Translations under genes and position numbers: made by a program
In this document: one piece after another, positions 49,101 through 52,854 of the stretch
Layout: the number at the start of each line of letters is the position of its first letter
Numbering within the stretch: position 1 is the stretch's first letter
The notes under the pieces: generated by a model
Database searches by the model: none
What the model was told of the DNA's origin: nothing
Seen by the model: only the letters and a program-made list of their open reading frames with translations
Assembly: GCA_030141605.1 (NCBI GenBank)
Contig: JAQGDQ010000067.1
Span: 186,001 to 250,000 of the forward strand
Reading direction: 5' to 3'
DNA from: Tubiluchus corallicola
Lineage: Eukaryota; Priapulida; Priapulimorpha; Priapulimorphida; Tubiluchidae
Length of the DNA: 64,000 nt

Positions 49101-49326
49101 ATTGTTCATTCTGCTGGTGTAATTTTAAATTGTTTTTCAATAGCTAAACTGCTAGTATAATTGAAACCTTTTAATCTAATTGAACATTTTCTAGCAGACT
49201 TTAGTGGAGATGATGTCATAAGTGTCTACATCTGGTTCATGTTACTGTATATCTCTTAAACAAAGCATTTTTTCAGACTTTAGTGGAGATGATGTCATAA
49301 AAGTGTCTACATCTGGTGCACTGTGA
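7078..49326 (+). CDS. MCF2L: MCF2L/Dbs-like Rho guanine nucleotide exchange factor (gene span, 20 coding exons, 5' end outside or unrecognised)
   Basis: Dbl-family exchange factors load GTP onto Rho GTPases at membranes. Coding exons: 7078-7185, 7513-7673, 10214-10328, 10995-11114, 14840-15031, 15809-16015, 16284-16424, 19923-20047, 31090-31156, 33225-33340, 34858-34927, 35343-35441, 35629-35721, 38285-38410, 42287-42493, 43765-43936, 44654-44774, 45322-45514, 48161-48380, 49277-49326. All junctions are GT-AG and phase-compatible, giving 900 residues. Order: post-Sec14 segment (1-60), spectrin-like region (about 90-300), basic/proline linker, DH (about 391-585), PH (about 590-705), acidic linker, SH3 (about 813-870), short tail. 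Motifs TELPND, HYAIDSIQPKC, LKPVQRITKYQLLLKEML and NAREEVYIIQAP are characteristic of MCF2L rather than Trio or kalirin. The vertebrate Sec14 domain at the N-terminus is missing from view. Introns up to 11 kb are full of retroelements. Oddity: the near-invariant Trp of the PH C-terminal helix is Leu (L690). Confidence 0.93.
7513..7673 (+). CDS. MCF2L: MCF2L exon b: helical segment before the spectrin-like repeats
   Basis: Acceptor TTTTAG and donor GTACGT flank 53 codons plus 2 nt. The peptide starts EVLAAQSLQRDD and includes GETLLMCLKK, aligning to the helical segment of vertebrate MCF2L after the ELPND motif. The split codon (aa/a) is completed by the exon at 10214. Confidence 0.88.
7674..10213. 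other. MCF2L intron, nothing coding recognised
   Basis: AT-rich intron. A GATAGATAGA run lies at about 9148. Short frames near 8.6-8.9 kb show no similarity and no splice support. Confidence 0.6.
10214..10328 (+). CDS. MCF2L: MCF2L exon c: spectrin-like repeat, QCLQLRTFEQ motif
   Basis: TTTTTTCAG acceptor and consensus GTGAGT donor. The peptide contains FDLFWQKHEKKLQQCLQLRT and FEQEFKS, the FW..H..KLEQCLQLRHFEQ signature of the spectrin-like region shared by MCF2L, Trio and kalirin. The exon ends in phase 0. Confidence 0.92.
10735..11018 (+). repeat. 139-bp tandem duplication spanning an MCF2L splice acceptor
   Basis: Units 10735-10873 and 10874-11012 (plus a short remnant) are almost identical. 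Each holds an ATT-rich tract, ATATATTTGGTTTACAG acceptor and the first 24 nt of the exon (GTTATGCTTGCATTGACCCA...). The first acceptor leads to a stop within the duplicated DNA. Confidence 0.9.
10995..11114 (+). CDS. MCF2L: MCF2L exon d: spectrin-like repeat
   Basis: Forty codons, VMLALTQHQDK to CQAFQDEIF, phase 0 in and out, donor GTTAGT. The acceptor and the first 24 nt of this exon are the second copy of a 139-bp tandem duplication, so an identical competing acceptor lies 139 bp upstream. Only the downstream acceptor gives an open reading frame into the rest of the exon. Confidence 0.9.
11690..12165 (+). repeat. G/T-rich minisatellite (GGTGTGGTGGGTGTGGTG-like)
   Basis: About 475 bp in which the + strand is almost only G and T, made of irregular GGTGTGG, GTGGGTG and GAGTGG words. 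The + strand is the RNA-like strand of MCF2L, so the intron transcript is G-rich and could form G-quadruplexes. Long open frames here on both strands are composition artefacts. Confidence 0.88.
12325..13993 (-). mobile_element. Ty3/Gypsy relic C: gag joined to integrase
   Basis: On the - strand from 13993: gag (FKGSDESENWTF-like start, VATLLSLMGKRCYN-type stretch, QILDALETDFKPQ), then after 13,400 integrase: HTCNEYQKKQSKELL, GNDYLVLVDY, SETVINCLKIHFSRCGIPET, TDKGPQFDS, followed by the ARHRAKLYYD-type tail down to about 12325. Protease, RT and RNase H are absent, an internal deletion. Inactive. Confidence 0.85.
14366..14400 (+). repeat. (TA)n microsatellite
   Basis: ATATATATATATATATTATATATATATAATAAT in an MCF2L intron. 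Comparable short TA runs lie at 35752-35775 and 36778-36791. Confidence 0.85.
14840..15031 (+). CDS. MCF2L: MCF2L exon e: spectrin-like repeat, HYAIDSIQPKC motif
   Basis: Sixty-four codons beginning HALEDAEQLENGG, with the family motif HYAIDSIQPKCSEL (HYAVDSIRPKC in vertebrates). Pyrimidine-rich acceptor ending TTTTTAAG, donor GTAATT, phase 0. The frame is also open upstream to 14783, but the homologous sequence starts at the acceptor. Confidence 0.92.
15809..16015 (+). CDS. MCF2L: MCF2L exon f: end of spectrin-like region
   Basis: Sixty-nine codons from ANSWCTRGIDLLATQQVERC to ETKALVQQ. The WC.EGI.LLASQPVDKC pattern is specific to the MCF2/MCF2L family. Acceptor ATTCAG, donor GTGAAG, phase 0. 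Reading on through the donor meets a stop after about 20 codons. Confidence 0.93.
16284..16424 (+). CDS. MCF2L: MCF2L exon g: coiled basic linker before the DH domain
   Basis: Forty-seven codons, VLKRMEDVQVMLEKRKK to KKISSAAK, with RPTRIVQPV matching vertebrate RQTRPVQPV. Phase 0 in and out, donor GTAAGC. The preceding intron stays open in this frame from 16143 to the exon, but that stretch has no family similarity. Confidence 0.88.
16620..16725. promoter_or_regulatory. Compact CpG-rich island with CCAAT, E-box and CRE-like sites
   Basis: In otherwise AT-rich intron DNA, about 100 bp holds more than ten CpGs, two CCAAT sites (TTACCCAATAAG, TTGGCCAATCAGAG), GTCGCGCGACG and ATCACGTGACGTCGAG, which overlaps CACGTG with a TGACGTC CRE-like site. 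It could be an internal promoter for the exons at 18.7 or 19.9 kb, or the promoter of an old mobile element. Confidence 0.4.
17320..18560 (+). promoter_or_regulatory. Cluster of ACCTGTAATTA-like motifs in an intron
   Basis: CACCTGTAATTA (17326), TACCTGGAATTA (about 17506), TACCTGTAATTA (17671), CACTTGTAATTA (17842), TACCTGGAAATGATAACCTGG (about 17870), CACCTGTAATTA (18008) and similar words at 18177 and 18541. CACCTG is an E-box and TAATTA a homeodomain core. Could be an enhancer or a decayed repeat. Confidence 0.25.
18745..18902 (+). CDS. Candidate alternative exon (mutually exclusive with 19923-20047) or alternative first exon
   Basis: A 158-nt open segment between acceptor TTTTTACAG and a strong GTAAGT donor encodes 52 codons starting NCRGAFSSFDLTLMNQAK and ending RHIRTLKSRF. 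It enters in phase 0 and leaves in phase 2, exactly like the exon at 19923-20047, so either fits between 16424 and 31090. Including both would create a stop three codons into the second. An in-frame ATG at 18733, 12 nt before the acceptor and preceded by a stop, would also let it act as a first coding exon. I recognise no domain. It could instead be a chance open frame or a transposon fragment. Confidence 0.4.
18903..20834. other. Intron sequence around exon 19923; no other gene seen
   Basis: Apart from the exon at 19923-20047 I see only AT-rich sequence up to the BEL/Pao relic. The + frame at 20364-20588 is Lys/Ser-rich with no splice support. Confidence 0.5.
19923..20047 (+). CDS. MCF2L: MCF2L exon h: disordered acidic linker before the DH domain
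   Basis: Forty-one codons plus AG, from IPVDAIQRTDSPERIG to DPDMVQAKRR, acceptor TTGCAG, donor GTAAAA. The final split codon is completed to Arg by the exon at 31090, giving the KRRHVMRELIE junction that matches vertebrate MCF2L (RRHVMSELL). The linker itself is poorly conserved, as expected. Confidence 0.82.
20835..23760 (-). mobile_element. BEL/Pao retrotransposon relic (RT, RNase H, integrase)
   Basis: Order on the - strand: RT active-site box YVDDWLSGADSES near 23510-23560, one stop just before it; the RT/RNase H segment FARIFDPSCLIRP, FQELWQLGIES, HAFRDASLKGYGAVV at 22954-23469; integrase at 21287-22421 including EIEAVWNNRPLTFVYSD and TPNNFLLGS; and the C-terminus with WSVWKTEYL, ENLPRG and RDEQVRAAQI at 20835-21347. 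These motifs are diagnostic of BEL/Pao. A (TA)n array interrupts RNase H at 22963-22987. LTRs not identified. Confidence 0.88.
22951..23007 (+). repeat. (TA)n array between two ACAGCACCATA copies, inside BEL/Pao RNase H
   Basis: ACAGCACCATA at 22957 and again at 22999, with (TA) repeats between, interrupts the RNase H frame just after DASLKGYGAVV. The duplication of the flank suggests a local repeat expansion rather than a transposon. Confidence 0.7.
23735..23812 (+). repeat. Partial copy of the 24.7/25.1-kb repeat family
   Basis: CTAATTTGAAAAGTTGATA and CTGTCATGG here recur at 25118-25170, at the head of the SINE-containing repeat. A short 5' fragment only. Confidence 0.5.
24134..24652 (+). 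repeat. Tandem duplication, unit about 261 bp, two copies
   Basis: AAAGGCCAATGCATATGAAG begins at about 24146 and again at about 24407. The two units agree nearly throughout, with scattered substitutions and one or two small indels. No coding content. A CACGGCCCATGCATCGTG-like motif borders each unit. Confidence 0.85.
24655..25106 (+). mobile_element. tRNA-derived SINE, copy 1 (interrupted)
   Basis: Shares body and tail with copy 2. The pol III promoter-like boxes are GGGGTGGCAGAGCAT (A box) and GGTTCAAGTTCC (B box) at 24737-24791. The tail (25021-25106, GCGATGGGTAATAATTGTCG...) matches copy 2, but about 230 bp of unrelated sequence lies between head and tail. Confidence 0.6.
25118..25422 (+). 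mobile_element. tRNA-derived SINE, copy 2
   Basis: Contains TAGTTCAGGTGGTAGAGCAT (tRNA D-arm / A box) and GGGTTCAAGT (T-arm / B box) with tRNA-like spacing at about 25236-25288, flanked by a conserved head (CTGTCATGGATACAGGTGG) and a tail shared with copy 1. The arrangement is that of a tRNA-related SINE rather than a functional tRNA, since no full cloverleaf is apparent. Confidence 0.68.
25288..25342 (+). repeat. Short tandem duplication, about 27-bp unit
   Basis: CGACTAGTTCACAGCTCATT is followed immediately by CGACTAGCTTACAGCTCATT, each ending ATCCGC, within the SINE copy. Confidence 0.75.
25423..27179. other. Intron, no gene seen; poly-C tract at 25836-25849
   Basis: Includes a 14-base C run at about 25836, preceded by GGGCCCAAGGGGCCTGCC. 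The opposing frames at 25472-25780 are unsupported. Confidence 0.5.
27180..27392 (+). promoter_or_regulatory. Candidate internal promoter of MCF2L
   Basis: Immediately upstream of the candidate first exon. CpGs are locally frequent (GAATCGTCGCG, TTAACGCGAG, GAATCGCGCTGACGAG), and an AT run GATAAAAAATATAA lies about 80 bp before the ATG. No TE signature is visible here. Inferred only from the exon and base composition. Confidence 0.35.
27393..27592 (+). CDS. Candidate alternative first coding exon for a truncated MCF2L isoform
   Basis: ATG at 27393 opens 66 codons plus AG, then an AG/GTTTGT donor at 27593. The phase (2) and the AG ending are the same as those of exon 19923-20047, so splicing to 31090 is in frame and rebuilds an Arg before HVMRELIE. 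The product would be about 577 residues: 67 new residues, then DH, PH and SH3, without Sec14 or spectrin-like regions. Residues 12-41 are strongly hydrophobic, with one Arg at 24 (TVLCLIFWALF then LMYNCVSIIMHALPPLL), suggesting membrane association. Upstream sequence is CpG-richer than its surroundings and has a TATA-like AT run near 27310. In vertebrate Dbl-family genes, N-terminal loss activates the exchange factor. No homologue of the 67 residues is recognised. Confidence 0.5.
27621..27770 (+). repeat. (GT)n microsatellite just after the alternative first exon
   Basis: Interrupted GTGTGTGT/GCGTGC arrays over about 150 bp, starting about 30 bp downstream of the GTTTGT donor of exon 27393-27592. 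Confidence 0.88.
28960..30960 (-). mobile_element. CR1-like LINE relic lacking the RT core
   Basis: On the - strand: the end of the endonuclease (NFINAGLDLVLAND, FATFDHCVIE; 30438-30656), the pre-RT linker (30218-30415), the RT start (SNYRPISLRNVVSKV near 29600), then an abrupt jump to the C-terminal region: DDQLKFCMHINDKVAKTN, YKVLVRPHIEYASKIWSPH (29360-29560) and the final LIEMYKMFTGV frame (29086-29325). The YADD-containing RT core is missing; the join is near 29570. Lies in the 11-kb MCF2L intron, antisense to the gene. Confidence 0.82.
31090..31156 (+). CDS. MCF2L: MCF2L exon i: start of the DH (RhoGEF) domain
   Basis: Acceptor TTTTTCAG, donor GTAATT. After the split Arg codon the peptide is HVMRELIETERLYVTELQAV then VE: conserved region 1 of the DH domain, including the Glu (ETE) that contacts the GTPase switch regions. 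Confidence 0.95.
31400..32690 (+). mobile_element. LINE relic, RT to C-terminus, sense to MCF2L
   Basis: Forward-strand reading shows VCDFQKAFDT near 31755, a SFLKNRSV-type segment, an RT core remnant FKYSDDGIY near 32010-32040 (ADDG-like) and a C-terminal frame (32464-32682) with GHIICHCNLANAQ, resembling LINE tail CCHC regions. Many stops. In the intron between MCF2L exons 31090 and 33225. Confidence 0.6.
32938..33125 (+). repeat. Polypyrimidine (CT/CCCT)n tract
   Basis: About 190 bp almost purely C and T on the + strand, ending 100 bp before the acceptor of MCF2L exon 33225. Frames on both strands here are composition artefacts. Mirror-like CT stretches could form triplex DNA and bind pyrimidine-tract proteins in the pre-mRNA. 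Confidence 0.9.
33225..33340 (+). CDS. MCF2L: MCF2L exon j: DH domain
   Basis: Thirty-eight codons plus AA, GYIKQLCDPEMRTY to LYEFHG, including LFGNLEDLYEFH (vertebrate LFGNMEEIYHFH). Acceptor TTTACAG, consensus GTAAGG donor. A 190-bp polypyrimidine tract ends about 100 bp upstream of the acceptor. Confidence 0.95.
33341..34857. other. MCF2L intron with an unsupported 122-codon frame
   Basis: A + frame at 34177-34545 has a Leu-rich stretch (YITLLLLLLIQF), but no family similarity or consistent splice phase. A short (CA)n lies at 33944-33962. Confidence 0.5.
34858..34927 (+). CDS. MCF2L: MCF2L exon k: DH domain
   Basis: Seventy nt completing a split Asn codon, then IFLKDLEECINTPALVGKCF and VER, matching vertebrate IFLRELE...PELVGRCFLER. 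Acceptor TTTTTCAG, donor GTAAGT, phase 0 end. Confidence 0.95.
35343..35441 (+). CDS. MCF2L: MCF2L exon l: DH domain
   Basis: Thirty-three codons: KEDFYAKYSLYCQNKPHSES, LRRQCGDSNPFFK. YCQNKPRSESLWRQC is the vertebrate counterpart. Acceptor TTGCAG, donor GTGAGC, phase 0. Confidence 0.96.
35629..35721 (+). CDS. MCF2L: MCF2L exon m: DH domain, LKPVQRITKYQLLLK
   Basis: Thirty-one codons ending in LLKPVQRITKYQLLLK, conserved region 3 of the DH domain and its most diagnostic stretch. It lies only 187 bp after the previous exon. Donor GTAATA, phase 0. Confidence 0.96.
35722..38284. other. MCF2L intron, AT-rich with simple repeats
   Basis: No coding or transposon signal seen outside the simple repeats at 36.7-37.1 kb. 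Confidence 0.5.
36732..37090 (+). repeat. Simple-sequence cluster (ATTC, TA/GT, ATT, AAATAT)
   Basis: ATTCATTCATTCATT, TATATATATGTGTGTGTG, (ATT)n at 37007-37033 and AAATATAAATAT-type repeats. No coding signal. Confidence 0.75.
38285..38410 (+). CDS. MCF2L: MCF2L exon n: end of the DH domain
   Basis: Forty-two codons, EMLKYTDNEVGHAEIEEALD to DVMHQAAITGFL: the last long DH helix leading into the PH domain. Acceptor TTACAG, donor GTACGT, phase 0. Confidence 0.94.
39590..40985 (-). mobile_element. LINE relic, RT C-terminal half
   Basis: A 171-codon frame (40333-40848) contains ISNWFRANKLSLNPTKTKY, IDGLPIEYVQFARFLSVVLH, LIYPYLNYVSSLWG: the thumb/C-terminal half of a Jockey/CR1-type RT. In the next frame upstream (40860-40985) VNCGVPQSSALGPLLFL is visible, and the two are joined by a frameshift. 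Truncated 5' as usual for LINEs; the 3' end is near 39590. Confidence 0.85.
41396..42144. mobile_element. Non-autonomous hAT-like element with a LINE fragment inside
   Basis: Ends are inverted repeats: CAGAGGAATGCAAACTGTGG at the left, and the right end reads CAGGGGTGTGCAAATT on the - strand, the usual hAT terminus with GC-rich GGCCC steps. Flanking 8-bp target duplications ATGTACAG (41388-41395) and GTGTACAG (42145-42152) match at 7 of 8 positions. No transposase. A LINE RT fragment occupies most of the interior. Confidence 0.78.
41640..42065 (+). mobile_element. LINE RT N-terminal fragment inside the hAT-like element
   Basis: Forward frames show KIQKLKSGKSTGIYYIPNEM, PIFKRGTLDDPK and a PHVLAKFL segment, matching the LINE RT start (KLKNGKA.G.DGIPNEM, SPIFKKGD, SVASCLGKVF). 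Stops and frameshifts throughout. It starts and stops within the hAT boundaries, so it inserted or was captured there. Confidence 0.75.
42287..42493 (+). CDS. MCF2L: MCF2L exon o: PH domain, N-terminal half
   Basis: Sixty-nine codons from GSLKELGRLLTQGPVNMW to KISYSYKFQKE, including RFKPMMRHLFLYERAILFCK (vertebrate RFKPMQRHLFLHEKAVLFCKK). This PH domain packs against DH and binds phosphoinositides in Dbs. The exon starts 142 bp after a hAT-like element. Donor GTATAG, phase 0. Confidence 0.95.
43765..43936 (+). CDS. MCF2L: MCF2L exon p: PH domain, C-terminal half
   Basis: Fifty-seven codons plus G: ISKIGLTENFRGDKKKFEIW, NAREEVYIIQAP, then a helix EMKEMLVKHIKCLLLSQ. The near-invariant Trp of the C-terminal PH helix (AAWVNEI in vertebrate MCF2L) is Leu here, a real difference in an otherwise well-conserved exon. 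Acceptor TTTGCAG, donor GTATAT. Confidence 0.95.
44654..44774 (+). CDS. MCF2L: MCF2L exon q: linker after the PH domain
   Basis: Completes a split Gly codon, then 39 codons plus AA: EARMHYIQKQTIAESAAAV to LTAHHN. Acceptor ATTTTAG, consensus donor GTGAGT. Low-complexity, probably disordered linker; placed by phase and by the conserved start of the segment. Confidence 0.85.
45322..45529 (+). CDS. MCF2L: MCF2L exon r: acidic Ser-rich linker with a skippable stop
   Basis: From LLKAQSCGQLQRPLN through SDEEWSTDDYSTNSNSDE to GEASYDF. The DEEWST.DD pattern corresponds to the acidic GGWSSAEE linker before SH3 in vertebrate MCF2L. A weak donor GTATTT at 45515 keeps phase 0 into the SH3 exon. If it is not used, the frame runs five codons more to TAG at 45527-45529, giving a protein without SH3. 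The spliced form would end this exon at 45514. Confidence 0.8.
46228..46436. repeat. Near-perfect palindrome, 103-bp arms, 3-bp spacer
   Basis: Left arm 46228-46330 and right arm 46334-46436 appear to be exact reverse complements around TAG. Its left flank (AATATTAATACCCATAGAGG, 46187-46227) recurs at 50233, so it belongs to a dispersed foldback family. Sits in the intron before the SH3 exon. Confidence 0.9.
46518..46600 (+). repeat. (CA)n microsatellite
   Basis: ACACATGCATGCACACACACAC-type repeat followed by AGATAGACAGATAGACA. Confidence 0.88.
46899..47049. mobile_element. Short inverted-repeat element (hAT-like MITE)
   Basis: About 151 bp with terminal inverted repeats CAGGGTTCCC / GGGAACCCTG and flanking direct repeats CTAGCC on both sides. 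The interior has repeated AAGTCATGGAAAA / AAGTCAGGGAAAA words, typical of CAGGGTTCCC-ended non-autonomous elements in animals. No coding capacity. Confidence 0.65.
47238..47985. mobile_element. Non-autonomous pogo/Tigger-like element
   Basis: Ends CAGTAAACTC...GAGTTTACTG, flanked by TA on both sides (47236-47237 and 47986-47987), with GAGTTA-type words just inside, as in pogo/Tigger elements. 748 bp, no recognisable transposase. Sits in the intron before the SH3 exon. Confidence 0.72.
48161..48380 (+). CDS. MCF2L: MCF2L exon s: SH3 domain
   Basis: Seventy-three codons plus G. SH3 landmarks are visible: SLADYMAVD (ALYDY-like), EGEMLEVL, the DGWWFVR tryptophan pair and GWAPGSYLEP. Vertebrate MCF2L long isoforms carry an SH3 here. 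Acceptor TTTACAG, donor GTAAGT. A Ser-rich tail (RSSRASIGSS) follows the domain. It starts just after a pogo-like element (47238-47985). Confidence 0.92.
49198..49259 (+). CDS. MCF2L: Alternative MCF2L last exon (copy 1 of the duplication)
   Basis: Same phase and same first residues DFSGDDVI as the exon at 49277, from acceptor TTCTAGCAG. Two bases are missing relative to copy 2 (ATAAGTG against ATAAAAGTG), so the frame shifts to a hydrophobic tail, SVYIWFMLLYISL, ending at TAA 49257-49259. Either a true alternative end or a decayed duplicate. Confidence 0.5.
49277..49326 (+). CDS. MCF2L: MCF2L last exon (copy 2 of a duplicated terminal exon)
   Basis: Acceptor TTTTTTCAG; the split Gly/Asp codon from the SH3 exon is completed in phase 1, giving DFSGDDVIKVSTSGAL then TGA at 49324-49326. 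An AATAAA lies 39 bp after the stop, which supports this copy as the normal end. A near-identical copy with its own acceptor lies 79 bp upstream. Confidence 0.72.
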
Positions 49327-49364
49327 TCGGTTAGCCGTGCCTGTAACCTGCGATCACCCTGCCA

Positions 49365-49370
49365 AATAAA
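49365..49370 (+). terminator. Polyadenylation signal AATAAA
   Basis: Canonical AATAAA 39 bp downstream of the MCF2L stop codon at 49324-49326. It is the first such signal after the stop. Confidence 0.6.
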
Positions 49371-50204
49371 TGAGCAACAACAGAATATTTAAAATGTTAT
49401 AAGCAAAGCGCTTATTATGCTCACTGAACAACTTTTAATCAATATGAGCTACAAGGTTCTAAAGACTTTATATTTTTCTAACAAGACAGTGAGCTTATTA
49501 AATATTGTAAACAAGGTAGATCTTAAAGTGAATGACTGCTTACGTGCACTAGCATGCACTTCTAGGCCTGCTTTTTTTAATCCCAAGCCACTTTTAAAGA
49601 TGCAGTGTGCATTTATGTAACTTTTTTGTTGCTTACCGATCATATCCCATTTATTATGTTGCCAAGAGATACCTCTTGAAAGCTTTCTTGTTTATCTTTA
49701 ACCGGTGCTGTATAGGTCTGTGACATTTTGGTGTGAGTGTGCATGTTGTGCATAGTTCATTATATACAGAGTCTTGATTATTAGCATAATGTGTTGAGAA
49801 AGCCATTGTGTAGACTGACATTCAAACTAAAGACTGCATTTAATTATCCAGTGAATTTGACTATGCAAAATAATAGCTATTAGACTAAGCTGCATTCATA
49901 CTGTATTTATAAGACTTGTGTAAATGGTTGTATATTTTCATGAATACTATAGTAGCTGACAGTACACCCTTTCACTCTTATAAGCTTGAGGCTAAAAAGA
50001 ATTTTAGCAGCGTTTAATTATGTTAGCTGAACAGAAATCGTGAATAAAATATTTTCAGTAAGATAGCTAGTAATAGAGAATGCCAGATTAAACATTAGAA
50101 CTTTATTTAACAAATTGTATTCCTGAGACTCCATAAACTAACTGACAACTCGCTTATTGGGATGTTACCTTTTTAGGTTATAACTAACCTAGCAATAACT
50201 AGCT

Positions 50205-50350
50205 CACGATTTTAGGAAAGAAAGTAGCAAAATATTAATACCCATAGAGACTTGCAACAACTAACTAAAATATACTATGACTGTTATTTTTTGCAAGCCG
50301 AGACTGTTGCAGCTCTGTTATCTTTTACTAAAATCTTTTCTCACTGCAAT
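50205..50350 (+). repeat. Decayed partial copy of the 46.2-kb foldback element
   Basis: AATATTAATACCCATAGAGA, CTTGCAAC.ACTAACTAAAATA, GACTGTT and CTCTGTTATCTTTTACTAA match the left flank and right arm of 46170-46436. The left arm is mostly missing, so only a weak hairpin remains. Confidence 0.75.
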
Positions 50351-51952
50351 ACACGTGCTCTGAGGTAACACCACACTCGCGTTAGTGATTACAACAACGC
50401 AGTGCCTTTGTCTGCTTTGATGTCGATTGAAAAAGTGTACACATGGAAGAATTGAAGAAAAAAATTTCTTTTTTTCTAGATTTGGCCTCTTTCCAACAAA
50501 AACCGTAACAAAATTGCAGAGCCTGCTATCGTAGTTTTGAAGTACATATCGAGTTTCTTATGTTGTTCTTATTTGTAACGTATGCACATTGACCAGTGGA
50601 GAAATCATGCCGTGATATTTATTATTCACATTATTTATTTACGTTACACATTGTAACATTTACAAATTTTAGCTTTGTTACAAGTATTATTAGTAATAAT
50701 AATGTTATTATTTTTTTTTATGCACTTATGTAATTTTGGAAAATAAGTTAGAATAATTATTAATTAATGCACATAATACCATTTGTATAATTTAGTATGT
50801 AAATAATAGATTCTTGGAAACTTGTTCCCAGTTTTAATGCAGCATTAGCTTATTATAAGATTATAGCATTAGCTTATAGCTGATTATAAGGTTACATTTA
50901 ATTTATATATTTCTTTTGTATAAGAACTACTGTTATGATTTAACTGTGATAAGATATTTGATTAAATGTGCTGTTATTAGTGAGATATATGTGTTGTAGG
51001 TTGAATCTAGTTTACTTGACCAAATAAGATTGACCATTTTTTATTAATTGCTTGTAGTCGATCTATATCCAGTATTAATAATTTATTAAAAACAAAACAA
51101 AAAAATAACTGAAATAATGCAACTTTGAAATATCATATGTTTGCCAATTCTGCACACGTTCTTGATGGTGACAGTGTGTAGTCGTGATGTGACCTCTTGA
51201 CTGTTAAACCAGTTCTAATCCGAATGGTGGCTCCTAAACCACTAACAAATCGGAGTTATTATTACTAACTAAAATTAAAAAGACCACAATTCGTTTTTCT
51301 GCCAGTTTTTGAACAGATTCCCAAAGGTTCTCTGGTTATTATCCTTTTATCTGTCTTGCAACTTTGTCAATGTTCTGGCAGTTACCATAAAATGTCAAAA
51401 GTTAAAGTTTTCTGGTTAAAATTTGTGGCAATTTTTAGTAAGCAGACACAACTAGTCGCCATGTACCCATGTAACTTTTGGGCACATCCTTGTTCATTAA
51501 GTGAACGTAATAGTACAACTAACTAATATCGGGCTCGGCTGCAACTTATTTTTCATATACTATCAGTGATAATCAGTGATAAACGACTTGCTCACTGAAC
51601 ATTAATCATTAGTAAGTTTGTAATATCTCAAAATAAATCCCTGTAAACACTTAAACATTTCCATTCCATTTTATTAACTATCTTGAAATTGGCCACCATA
51701 AAAAGACTAACAATTGAATTAATCACCTATGTGTAATATGTAAGCTTGTGCATATAAATTTTTGTAACCATTGACGATGGCTGAAGAATAAGCAAGATGT
51801 TTTTTATTGTTGTACTGTCTTTTTTGGTTTTTTAATTCTGTTGGCTGATAACATAGCAGAATTGTGCATGAATGTATATGTACATATAATCAATCAAAAG
51901 TTTTGCAAAATACAGTTTATTGTGTTTAGGTTACAAAAAGTACAACTTCATG

Positions 51953-52089
51953 ATAATGCTAATGCAATTGATGTGTATAAAATGTTTCAGTCAGGTACTT
52001 ATTTATAATAATCATGTAACAATAATGCTAAATGCGATTGATATATGTAAAATGTTTCTGTTAGGTACTTATTTATAATAATCATGTAA
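51953..52089 (+). repeat. Tandem duplication, 69-bp unit
   Basis: ATAATGCTAATGCAATTGAT...TTATTTATAATAATCATGTAA at 51953-52021 is repeated at 52022-52089 with a few substitutions. Confidence 0.85.
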
Positions 52090-52854
52090 GTAGAAAAGGT
52101 TGCATGCGCTTTTATAGAAACACAAGAGCTTGACTATAAAGACGTTATTTGTTTTGTATAAGAGTTTTCTCACCAATTAATAAACATTTTGCTTGCAAAA
52201 CTAGCCCTGACTGTTCTGTTTAACAATTTCTTCATTTTAATGCAAGGAGACGACTAGCGTCATTGCCATTTTACGAGTGGCTTTATACTTATTTTTTGGT
52301 AAAATTAACCAAGACATATCAAAAGCAAAGTATTTCAAGTTTTGCACAATTATAGTTCAATTTTGTTGCGGTGACTTTTAAGACAAACATTTGAGGTTTA
52401 TGAATTTATAAATTTAGATGTGTTAAAAAAAGCTAAAAACACGCAGCTCAGACCAGCTTTGACCGTACTCCACCAAATATTGTAATCACTACGAACAGTA
52501 GGAATGATATACATGTGCATTAATTTATTTGAAATGAATAATCCTACAATCAAGAAATAAAAAATCACGATATTTCAGTCTACGACCATTTTCAGGCGTA
52601 ATTAATGCATTTGGGCATTTATTAATAAATAACGACATGTGACGAGAAAAACTCGTTTAGAAGTTCCCATAGTTTTTTGCTATTTTATACAAAATTACAT
52701 AGATTTATTTAATGAATTTTATAACCAGCTTGTTCATGAACTACGTATATTCAGACTGACGTTTATTATGTGATCAGTCAAAGAAATTCAATAATGTTTA
52801 TAAATACAAAATTACATAGATTTATTTAGTGAATTTTATAACCAGCTTGTTCAC

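Larger units (their letters stand above)
49371..52854. other. Region between the two convergent genes
   Basis: AT-rich. Contains the foldback remnant at 50.2 kb and the 69-bp duplication at 52.0 kb. No gene seen. Confidence 0.5.
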
